NCBI GenBank assembly: GCA_027024125.1
Contig: JALVSV010000293.1
Coordinates: 1-6,177 of the forward strand
Origin: Methylothermaceae bacterium
Lineage (GTDB): Bacteria; Pseudomonadota; Gammaproteobacteria; Methylococcales; Methylothermaceae
Reading direction: 5' to 3'
DNA: 6,177 bases
Shown here: one piece after another, positions 1 to 5,397 of the stretch
Position numbering within the stretch: the stretch's first letter is position 1
Layout of the letters: every line of letters starts with the position of its first letter
Program-made: the position numbers and the translations under genes
Notes under the pieces: model-generated
The model's database searches: none
What the model was told of the DNA's origin: nothing
Seen by the model: the letters and a program-made list of their open reading frames with translations, nothing else

Positions 1-525
1 GAAGTGGCTTTGCCACCGGAGCACGATGAAGATGCCTTGGAGAGGGTGTTGGCTGAAGAAGGATCACCATTATTTCTGGTGCTGGACCAGGTGCAGGATC
101 CGCACAATCTCGGTGCCTGCCTCAGGACCTGCGATTCTGTCGGAGCTGTCGGCGTGATCGCACCCAGGGACAAAACAGTCGGCCTGACGCCGGCGGTTTG
201 CAAAGTCGCCAGCGGTGCAGCTGAGACCGTACCGCTGTTTCGGGTCACCAATCTTGCCCGTACTCTGGATCGTCTCAAGCAGGCAGGATTGTGGATTGCC
301 GGTGCAGCCGGCGAGGCTAAGCAGAACGCTTTCGAGGCCGATCTGAGTGGTCCTTTGGCGCTGGTGATCGGAGCCGAGGGCCAGGGGCTTAGGCGCCTGA
401 CCCGGGAGAAATGCGATTTTCTCATCAAGCTACCAATGCGAGGCTCGGTGGAAAGTCTCAATCTGTCAGTGGCCGCTGGTGTATTGCTCTACGAGGCTTT
501 GCGGCAGCGCGAAAATCTCGGTTGA
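1..525 (+). CDS. rlmB: 23S rRNA (guanosine-2'-O)-methyltransferase RlmB, 5'-truncated by the window
   Basis: This is a SpoU/TrmH-family (SPOUT) methyltransferase that would transfer a methyl group from S-adenosylmethionine to the 2'-hydroxyl of a guanosine in the peptidyl-transferase region of 23S rRNA (G2251 in E. coli). The frame is open from base 1, giving 174 visible residues ending in TGA. E. coli RlmB has about 243 residues, so roughly 70 N-terminal residues (mainly the L30e-like RNA-binding domain) lie outside the window. All three SPOUT motifs are present: [11 protein letters not shown] at visible residues 33-43 (with N36 and R42), [10 protein letters not shown] at 122-131 (with E126), and [17 protein letters not shown] at 144-160. 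The knotted SAM site therefore looks intact. The [11 protein letters not shown] ending followed by YEALRQR is typical of RlmB rather than TrmH or TrmL, though another TrmH-family member cannot be wholly excluded. The next gene starts 87 bp downstream, after a palindrome. Confidence 0.85.
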   Translation, partial: EVALPPEHDEDALERVLAEEGSPLFLVLDQVQDPHNLGACLRTCDSVGAVGVIAPRDKTVGLTPAVCKVASGAAETVPLFRVTNLARTLDRLKQAGLWIAGAAGEAKQNAFEADLSGPLALVIGAEGQGLRRLTREKCDFLIKLPMRGSVESLNLSVAAGVLLYEALRQRENLG

Positions 526-560
526 TCCCAGTTTCCCAATCAATATCCAATATTTTTGCT

Positions 561-586
561 CACCTTGCCCATCGATGGGCAAGGTG
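561..586. terminator. Perfect 26-bp palindrome after rlmB, possible terminator
   Basis: Bases 561-573 (CACCTTGCCCATC) are followed directly by their exact reverse complement at 574-586, so the site is a perfect 26-bp palindrome centred on ATCGAT. As RNA it could form a GC-rich stem with only a minimal loop. It lies 36 bp after the rlmB stop and 26 bp before the transporter start. That position suits an rlmB terminator, but the downstream tract is only GTTTGT and not a real U-run, so rho-independent termination is uncertain. A protein-binding site or a cruciform are alternatives. Confidence 0.4.
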
Positions 587-612
587 GGTGGTTTGTCGTA
601 AAGGAAAAGTGA

Positions 613-2109
613 ATGTTTGCCCAGCTTTTGAAGACCTATTCCGGTCATAGTGTCAAAAACGACGTGCTCAGTGGGGCTGTAGTAGCGGTGGCCCTGGTAC
701 CAGAAGCCATCGCCTTCTCGTTGATTGCCGGCGTCTCTCCTTTGGTGGGGTTGTACACGGCCTTCATACTTGGGCTGATGACAGCGCTTCTGGGAGGCAA
801 ACCTGGCATGATCAGCGGCGCCACGGGTAGTGTGGCGGTGGTCATGGTGTCGCTGGTGGCGGCTCACGGGGTGGAATATCTATTCCTGGCGACCCTGTTG
901 ACAGGATTGATCCAGGTCGCCTTCGGGGTGATGCGGCTGGCCAAGTTCATTCGTCTGGTGCCACAGCCGGCCATTTTTGGCTTCGTCAACGGATTGGCGA
1001 TCGTGATCGCCTTGGCTCAATTGCCGATGTTCGAAGGTGAGGGTTGGATCATGGTTGCCATGGTCGCTGCCACGATGGCCACTATGGTGATTCTGCCCAA
1101 AATAACCCAGGCGGTACCGGCGGGATTGGTGGCGATCATTGGCCTGAGTATCGTCACTGTCCTGTTGGACCTGGACACCAAGCGAGTGGCGGATCTGGGT
1201 AACATCGCAGGAGACCTGCCAAGCTTCCACTGGCCCCAGGTTCCAATCAATCTCGAGACCCTGAAGATCATCTTTCCCTATGCTGCCGTGATGGCGGCGG
1301 TGGGGCTGATCGAATCGCTGCTGACGCTCTCGGTGCTCGATGAAATGAGCGGGGAGAAGGGCAACGCCAACAAGGAATCGGTCGCCCTTGGATTGGGCAA
1401 CGCCACCTGTGGTGTGTTTGGCGGTATGGCAGGTTGTGCGATGATCGGCCAGAGTATCATCAACTTCACCTCCGGTGGCCGTACCCGGCTTTCCAGTGCC
1501 ACCGCTGCCGTATTGCTGATTTTGTTCGTGGTTGCCCTGAGCGATTACATCGGCCAGATTCCCATTGCCGTGTTGGTTGGGATCATGTTCATGGTCAGCG
1601 TCGAAACCTTCGAGTGGGCCAGTATCGACCGTCTGCGAAGGATGCCCAAGGCCGATGCCTTCATTCTGGTGACCGTGACCGTAGTGACGATCTTCACCGA
1701 TCTGGCGATGGCGGTGGTGATCGGCGTCATCATCTCCGCCTTGGTGTTCGCTTGGCAGCATGCGCGGGTCTATACCCGGACCCACATGGAAGGCGATCGC
1801 AAGATCTATGAATTCGACGGTCCTTTATTCTTCGGTTCGGTACAGGGATTCCTGGACCAGTTCGATGTCGACCATGACCCCGAGGAAGTGGTGATGGACT
1901 TCAAACAGGCCAGGGTGATGGATTCCAGTGGCGTGGAGGCCATCGACAAGATCACCAGACGCTACGAAGATGCGAACAAGAAAATTACCATTCGCCATCT
2001 GAGTGAAGACTGCAAAAAACTGCTGAAAGCGGCTGGCAGATACTGTACCTATGAAGAGGATGACCCCACTTACAAAGTGGCTGTGGATCACGAGATGTAT
2101 CAGAAATGA
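613..2109 (+). CDS. SulP (SLC26-like) inorganic anion transporter with STAS domain
   Basis: This is an inner-membrane secondary transporter of the SulP family, whose members carry sulfate, bicarbonate or other anions. The 498 residues begin with the family signature VALVPEAIAFSLIAGVSPL (about 26-44). The transmembrane core follows to about residue 381: hydrophobic segments near 18-62, 68-110, 115-137, 145-187, 220-240, 255-285, 296-330 and 347-381. GLIESLLTLS at 231-240 and the GGM..C.MIGQSIIN..SGGRTRLS region (270-294) are typical of the transport core. A cytoplasmic STAS domain follows (about 396-493), with MDSSG at 436-440 carrying the loop serines that are phosphorylated in anti-sigma antagonists. 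It is at the short end for the family. The start is chosen because AAGGA at 601-605 lies 7 nt upstream. E234 sits where, from memory, sodium-dependent BicA has an aspartate, so proton coupling is possible. No carbonic anhydrase or sulfur-assimilation gene adjoins it, so the substrate cannot be named. Confidence 0.88.
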   Translation: MFAQLLKTYSGHSVKNDVLSGAVVAVALVPEAIAFSLIAGVSPLVGLYTAFILGLMTALLGGKPGMISGATGSVAVVMVSLVAAHGVEYLFLATLLTGLIQVAFGVMRLAKFIRLVPQPAIFGFVNGLAIVIALAQLPMFEGEGWIMVAMVAATMATMVILPKITQAVPAGLVAIIGLSIVTVLLDLDTKRVADLGNIAGDLPSFHWPQVPINLETLKIIFPYAAVMAAVGLIESLLTLSVLDEMSGEKGNANKESVALGLGNATCGVFGGMAGCAMIGQSIINFTSGGRTRLSSATAAVLLILFVVALSDYIGQIPIAVLVGIMFMVSVETFEWASIDRLRRMPKADAFILVTVTVVTIFTDLAMAVVIGVIISALVFAWQHARVYTRTHMEGDRKIYEFDGPLFFGSVQGFLDQFDVDHDPEEVVMDFKQARVMDSSGVEAIDKITRRYEDANKKITIRHLSEDCKKLLKAAGRYCTYEEDDPTYKVAVDHEMYQK

Positions 2110-2135
2110 TGGTCGCTCTCCAGTGTCAGACCATC
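2108..2135. other. Small hairpin between convergent genes
   Basis: GATGGTC at 2108-2114 and GACCATC at 2129-2135 form a perfect 7-bp stem with a 14-nt loop. It overlaps the transporter stop codon and fills most of the 33-bp gap to the convergent lipoprotein gene. The location suits a bidirectional terminator, but no T-tract follows on either strand, so function is unproven. Confidence 0.25.
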
Positions 2136-2142
2136 GGCTGGA

Positions 2143-3705
2143 TCAATACTGATCCTCCGGGAACATTTTGAAGATGATGTTCATGAAAAATTGCGACGCA
2201 TCCCGGGTGGGTTGCCTCCTCAAGACCTCATCACCGCTGACCCAATAGACCTGGTTCTCAGCATCGAGACGTACCTGCCATGCGTTTTCTGGCGACATGT
2301 CCCGTACCATGACCTGCGCCAGTTCTTCCGCCAGCCCGGGGCTCTCGACCAGTGCACCCGCCTCGGTGTTGATTTTGAATGATCGCGGATCGAAATTCAT
2401 CGATCCGATAAAGACTTTTTTCCGGTCGATCACCAGTGCTTTGGTATGCAGGCCAATGTACTCGCTATCGATATTTGGGGCATCGACGAATTTTTTAATG
2501 GCAGCATCGGGACGCATCTCATATAACTGTGCACCTGCCATAAGGATGTCGTCCCGCCAACCCTCGTAATAGCTGTTGACAGCAGGGACGTCGTGAGAGG
2601 CCAGGGAGTTGGTCAGAATGCGTACCCTAACACCCCTGTCCACCAGCTCCCTGATGAAGTCGATCGCTGGCTGATTGGGAATGATATAAGCGTTGGTGAT
2701 CAGCAATTCCTTCTGGGCCATGTCCATGATTTGGTAAATTTCCGCCGCCAAATTTTGAGCGATCTTGTCATCGGATGGAGTGTCGAAAATGATCTCGCTC
2801 CTACCAATGTGGAGTTGTTTGCTGACGATTGCCAATTCATTTTTCCAGTCTTTGGGTTCGACCCCGATGGCCTTCAGTTTTTCCGAGCTGCGATTCTTTT
2901 CCCTGATCTCCTGCCATAGGCGTTTTGACCGTGTCTCATCGTGCTCAACATCAAGATTGCCTGCCGACGTGACCCACTCGCTATTCCAGAACTGGTCAAA
3001 CATTTCATTGGCCTGTTTGGCAATAGGACCAAAACCCAATAGATCGAGGTCGTGAAAGTTGTAGGCGTCACTTAATCCGTAATAATGATCGCCGATATTC
3101 CGCCCCCCGACGATGGCGGCCTGACTGTCTGCGATCATCAACTTGTCGTGCATCCGGATGTTCAGCCGCTCCATCTCGATGACCGCCTCACCCACCCGGG
3201 AAACGATATCCCGCTGCGTCCAGGGATTGAAAAGCCTCAACTCGATGTTGGGGTGCATTTCGAGTTCGTACATCAACTGTTCTTCCCCGAAGGTCAAGAG
3301 ATCGTCCACGATCAGCCGTACATGTACTCCGCGATTGGCGGCACGGACGACACGTTCGAGAATCAGCCTGCCGGTGGTATCGGGGTACCAAAGATAGGTT
3401 TGGATGTCCAGTGAGGAGACGGCAGAATCGATCAATGCCAGGCGCCAAATCAGCGCATCATAACTTTTGTCGAGGATTTTGAAGCCGGAGTAATGTGTTC
3501 CGTGGGCATGCTGAATTGCATCGGCGACCTCAGCCAATGCACCAGAGGCTGCAGGAGCCCTGGCAAAATCAGGCGCGGGGGCAACGGTACGTTCCTCCAA
3601 CGAAGGTGCGGCGCAAGCTGCCAGCACAATCGTCAGCAAAACCCCTGGTAGCCACGGGGAAAAGATTTTTTTCGAGATTGAAAAGTAATTTATTACTTTA
3701 GGCAT
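2143..3705 (-). CDS. Phospholipase D-family lipoprotein, ClsC-type cardiolipin synthase
   Basis: This is a 520-residue protein with two HKD motifs. It probably makes cardiolipin by phosphatidyl transfer, using phosphatidylglycerol with phosphatidylethanolamine in the ClsC manner, or hydrolyses phospholipids. A signal of about 30 residues ends in a lipobox, LAAC, with the lipidated cysteine at C31 and Ala at +2. This implies export, lipidation and probable sorting to the outer membrane. The first HKD motif has H186, K188 and D193, followed by IVGGRNIGDHYYG. The second has H420, K422 and D427, followed by FIGSMNFDPRS. The GGRNIGD, SMNFDPRS and late AWQVRLD...VYWV segments match E. coli ClsC (YmdC) as I remember it, so both catalytic halves look intact. 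E. coli ClsC is about 470 residues; the excess is mainly the N-terminal lipoprotein leader. The ATG at 3705 gives the full signal peptide, but I see no good Shine-Dalgarno before it. A weak TATAAA lies at 3726-3721 on this strand, partly overlapping the palindromic repeat upstream. A general PLD-family hydrolase is the main alternative. Confidence 0.85.
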   Translation of the reverse strand: MPKVINYFSISKKIFSPWLPGVLLTIVLAACAAPSLEERTVAPAPDFARAPAASGALAEVADAIQHAHGTHYSGFKILDKSYDALIWRLALIDSAVSSLDIQTYLWYPDTTGRLILERVVRAANRGVHVRLIVDDLLTFGEEQLMYELEMHPNIELRLFNPWTQRDIVSRVGEAVIEMERLNIRMHDKLMIADSQAAIVGGRNIGDHYYGLSDAYNFHDLDLLGFGPIAKQANEMFDQFWNSEWVTSAGNLDVEHDETRSKRLWQEIREKNRSSEKLKAIGVEPKDWKNELAIVSKQLHIGRSEIIFDTPSDDKIAQNLAAEIYQIMDMAQKELLITNAYIIPNQPAIDFIRELVDRGVRVRILTNSLASHDVPAVNSYYEGWRDDILMAGAQLYEMRPDAAIKKFVDAPNIDSEYIGLHTKALVIDRKKVFIGSMNFDPRSFKINTEAGALVESPGLAEELAQVMVRDMSPENAWQVRLDAENQVYWVSGDEVLRRQPTRDASQFFMNIIFKMFPEDQY

Positions 3706-3723
3706 GCTGTACCGTGAAAGTTT

Positions 3724-3800
3724 ATAGATTCACCGCAGAGACACAGAGTGCGTGGAGTCTTCTCTCTGCGCACTCTGCGTCTCTGAGGTGAGAAATCTAT
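3724..3800. repeat. 77-bp imperfect palindrome of the CACCGCAGAG (REP-like) type
   Basis: The left half starts ATAGATT (3724-3730), then CACCGCAGAGACACAGAGTG (3731-3750). The right half, read as its reverse complement, starts ATAGATTTCTCACC and continues with TCAGAGACGCAGAGTGCGCA. The arms match over about 30 bp with a 3-base indel and a few substitutions. Sequences of the form CACCGCAGAGNCGCAGAG are, from memory, dispersed in many proteobacterial genomes between genes, like REP elements. This copy ends only 19 bp upstream of the lipoprotein start codon, so it may affect that gene's transcript. Confidence 0.75.
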
Positions 3801-3814
3801 TCTAATAGGCCTGT

Positions 3815-4039
3815 GTCTTTCATGTTCCGGGGTGTTGGTTGGTCCACCAGGAGCGTGACCGTGAAATAGTGTGGGAGGAAGCAGGGCATTGGTTTTCGGA
3901 ACGCTGTCAATCCGTCCATGGAAGCTCGGACATGGCCGTCCAGGCCATGTACGCCCTCAAACCAACACCCTGCTTCCTCGGTGGTTCTTTCATGTCTTGG
4001 GGTGAGAACGGGGTCTTCATGTTCGGTACCGTGAAAGAC
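3815..4039. repeat. Composite repeat element with outer inverted ends and internal direct repeats
   Basis: The outer ends are GTCTTTCA at 3815-3822 and its exact inverse TGAAAGAC at 4032-4039. Inside, a 19-mer beginning TCTTTCATGT and ending GGGGTG occurs at 3816-3834 and again at 3986-4004 with 16 of 19 bases identical. A shorter degenerate copy, GTCTTCATGTTCGG, lies at 4013-4026. The combination of inverted ends and no coding content resembles a MITE or a decayed dispersed repeat. No target-site duplication is evident, so the boundaries are approximate. Confidence 0.5.
3875..3979. repeat. Long inverted repeat with nested hairpin
   Basis: The 21-nt arm at 3875-3895 (GAGGAAGCAGGGCATTGGTT plus T) pairs with the arm at 3959-3979 with only two mismatches. 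The arms enclose a 63-bp loop, which contains a second perfect stem-loop: CATGGCC at 3931-3937, a GTCCA loop, then GGCCATG at 3943-3949. CCGTCCA is also repeated directly at 3912-3918 and 3936-3942. This could be a folded RNA, a terminator-like structure for the leftward operon, or the core of a mobile repeat. Confidence 0.7.
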
Positions 4040-4050
4040 CAAGAAAACAT

Positions 4051-4119
4051 GCAGCAGAGACGCGGGTAATGCAGTGATAATTTATGTCGAAACAGCTCCG
4101 TGCTTTCTGCGGTGATGAA
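4051..4119. repeat. Decayed second copy of the CACCGCAGAG palindrome
   Basis: On the minus strand the segment 4119-4096 reads TTCATCACCGCAGAAAGCAC and onward. It resembles the left half of the repeat at 3724-3800 (TTCACCGCAGAGACACAGAG). On the plus strand GCAGCAGAGACGCGG at 4051-4065 resembles the facing half. The inverted pairing between the two halves is poor, suggesting an older, diverged copy. The two copies flank the composite element at 3815-4039. Confidence 0.4.
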
Positions 4120-4228
4120 TTTCCAGCATCCTTAACGCTACATGATCTTTCATTTGGCTGTCAATGCCGCGGAATAGGCTGGAGGTCTGCATTTTCAGCA
4201 TACATACGAATTGTTTGATTGTTAGACC

Positions 4229-4257
4229 TGACCCCGCTTTTCATGACCCCGCTTTTC
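4229..4257. repeat. Tandem 14-mer TGACCCCGCTTTTC (two copies, 15-bp period)
   Basis: The exact 14-mer occurs at 4229-4242 and 4244-4257, separated by one A. It lies 21 bp beyond the PNPOx-globin stop codon. The preceding GATTGTTAGACCTGACCCC (4218-4236) is, from memory, a recurrent intergenic sequence in proteobacteria, sometimes near REP-associated transposase genes. No transposase is visible here, so this may be a residue of such an element. Confidence 0.6.
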
Positions 4258-4277
4258 CCTTTAGCTTTTGTCTCGAC

Positions 4278-5312
4278 TCATGCTCGATTCAATACTTCAT
4301 CGCGGGTTGCTTCGAGCGTTTCCAGCAGGGTTTTGATTTCGCTGTCAGGCAGTTCCAGTTCTTTCATGGTCTCTTCCAAATGGCTCATGATCCGGTCAAA
4401 ACGACGGTCGTTGAGACCATCGCCGACCAGATTCAGCAACAACTCACCCAAACGGATTTTTTCAGAGCTGTCCACCGGGTCGCCGCCAAATGCCGCTGTT
4501 AAAAAACTGTTCTGTTTTTCGAGCTGGGTCGGCAGGTCGAGACGGTCGAAAAGGAGACTAAGCTCCTTGTCCGCCATGACCTTGCGATAAAACCGGTCGA
4601 CGACCACCTTCATCGCAGCCTCTCCACCTATACGGTCGTATAAAGAAAGAGTTTCGAGTTCAAAATAGCCGCTGCGTTTGGTGGCCGCATTGTCGGTACC
4701 CCAGTCGATCTGCTTGTCAGCCTTTTGCAACAGAGGAATATGTTTGGAACAATGGATATAGGCCTCTTCTATTTCCACCATCACCCATCTTTCGGGTCGC
4801 CGTCCGCCTTCGGTGTTGATTTCATCGATCACATCCTCGGGAAGCTCATCGCTGAATTCGAGCAGTTTTTCATGTTCACAGATTTTCGCCTTGCCGTTGA
4901 CGTGGAGACCGACCGTACTGTCGAAGAAATCCACGAAGATTATGCCGATATGTGGGTTTTCAAGCATATTGCCCAGGCTGGCCATGACCCCATTGCCGCG
5001 GTATTCCGGATAAATCAGATACTTTTCGTTCAATACCCGGACAAACCCGGGCAGGCCGAAACGCGCCGAGCAGTCACATTCTCCGTGTCCATCGGCGGTG
5101 GCGATGAACAGTACCTCCTGCCTGGCAATGAATTCGATCATGATCGGCGACAGATAATCCAGTACCTGGCGGTCGTAGAACTTCAGGGCCCGTTCGCGGC
5201 TGCCGTACAGTTTCTGCAGTTCATGCTCTCCTTTAGAGCCCTGCAGCAGGGTGACCGGGGCAGGCGGCTGGTGGGCGGGTTCTTTTTTCTGTGAACGAAA
5301 CCATGAAAACAT
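4278..5312 (-). CDS. Fusion of PNPOx-like flavin-binding domain and truncated-haemoglobin-like domain
   Basis: This is a 344-residue, apparently soluble protein with two domains. Residues about 45-200 are a split-barrel flavin-binding domain of the pyridoxamine-phosphate-oxidase-like superfamily (COG3576-type). Its landmarks are FIATADGHGECDCSARFGLPGFVRVL (69-94), LIYPEYRGNGVMASLGNMLENPHIGIIFVDF (99-129) and VGLHVNGKAKI (134-144). Such proteins usually bind FMN and are not true vitamin B6 enzymes. Residues about 221-344 resemble group 1 truncated haemoglobin: LSLYDRIGGEAAMKVVVDRFYRKVMAD, then LTAAFGGDP, then a DEVLNR ending. The Phe-Tyr pair with Tyr B10 (Y242) and a Gln at E11 (Q267) are kept. 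However, no histidine occurs between H191 and H311, so the proximal F8 His is absent and E10 is Lys (K266). Haem binding is therefore doubtful or unusual. The start is supported by AAAGGA 7 nt upstream. The gene lies downstream of an NAD(P)H reductase on the same strand, a plausible electron donor. The substrate is unknown. Confidence 0.85.
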   Translation of the reverse strand: MFSWFRSQKKEPAHQPPAPVTLLQGSKGEHELQKLYGSRERALKFYDRQVLDYLSPIMIEFIARQEVLFIATADGHGECDCSARFGLPGFVRVLNEKYLIYPEYRGNGVMASLGNMLENPHIGIIFVDFFDSTVGLHVNGKAKICEHEKLLEFSDELPEDVIDEINTEGGRRPERWVMVEIEEAYIHCSKHIPLLQKADKQIDWGTDNAATKRSGYFELETLSLYDRIGGEAAMKVVVDRFYRKVMADKELSLLFDRLDLPTQLEKQNSFLTAAFGGDPVDSSEKIRLGELLLNLVGDGLNDRRFDRIMSHLEETMKELELPDSEIKTLLETLEATRDEVLNRA

Positions 5313-5316
5313 TTTT

Positions 5317-5397
5317 CTATCCTTTAATTTGCATTCGTAACAGCTCTTTCAGTTTCCATTCGAACGATTCGATCGGACTAGCATGAATGTACTTCAC
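5317..5397 (-). CDS. Possible 26-codon leader or coupling ORF between the two redox genes
   Basis: A GTG at 5397 overlaps the reductase TGA stop in the arrangement GTGA. It opens a frame of 26 codons ending in TAG at 5317, four bases before the next ATG. The predicted peptide is charged and amphipathic towards its end (FEWKLKELLRMQIKG) and matches no family I know. Start-stop overlap of this kind is typical of translational coupling, but only a weak GGAT precedes the GTG and such short frames arise by chance. It could equally be untranslated spacer. Confidence 0.2.
   Translation of the reverse strand: MKYIHASPIESFEWKLKELLRMQIKG
5320..5325 (-). promoter_or_regulatory. Shine-Dalgarno site of the PNPOx-globin gene
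   Basis: On the minus strand AAAGGA is followed by TAGAAAA and then the ATG at 5312, a 7-nt spacing. It fixes this start codon. The site overlaps the last sense codons (AAA GGA) of the possible small ORF at 5317-5397, so ribosomes finishing that ORF could influence initiation here. Confidence 0.6.

Larger units (their letters stand above)
3706..4277. other. 572-bp repeat-rich non-coding island
   Basis: No convincing gene is present here. The two longest open frames (3839-4069 on the plus strand and 3797-4042 on the minus strand) lie over each other across inverted repeats and show no recognisable domain, so I treat them as spurious. The island separates the 3' end of the PNPOx-globin gene from the 5' end of the lipoprotein gene, both leftward. 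It therefore must hold any terminator for the former and any promoter for the latter. It contains four repeat structures listed separately. The 9-mer ACCGTGAAA occurs three times on the plus strand, at 3711-3719, 3858-3866 and 4028-4036; the first and last copies extend to an identical 12-mer, GTACCGTGAAAG (3709-3720 and 4026-4037). Confidence 0.75.

Noticed and set aside
522..556. Possible sigma-70 promoter before the transporter (TTGATC at 522-527 with TATCCA or TATTTT downstream)
   Set aside because: The -10 candidates match poorly or have wrong spacing, so the site cannot be supported from sequence alone.
880..1785. A 301-codon open frame on the minus strand inside the transporter gene
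   Set aside because: Its translation is rich in His, Gln, Asp and Gly with no domain, as expected for the antisense of a GC-rich membrane protein gene; the plus-strand SulP protein is unambiguous.
3815..4039. An insertion sequence or transposase remnant
   Set aside because: No transposase fragment is readable in any frame and no target-site duplication could be identified; only repeat structure is supported.
3797..4069. Overlapping open frames of 81 codons (minus, 3797-4042) and 76 codons (plus, 3839-4069) in the repeat island
   Set aside because: They lie on opposite strands over inverted repeats, show no recognisable domain or convincing ribosome site, and follow the repeat symmetry rather than any coding pattern.
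4725..5294. A 189-codon plus-strand frame opposite the PNPOx-globin gene
   Set aside because: It is an antisense shadow of a clearly recognisable two-domain protein and has no family resemblance of its own.
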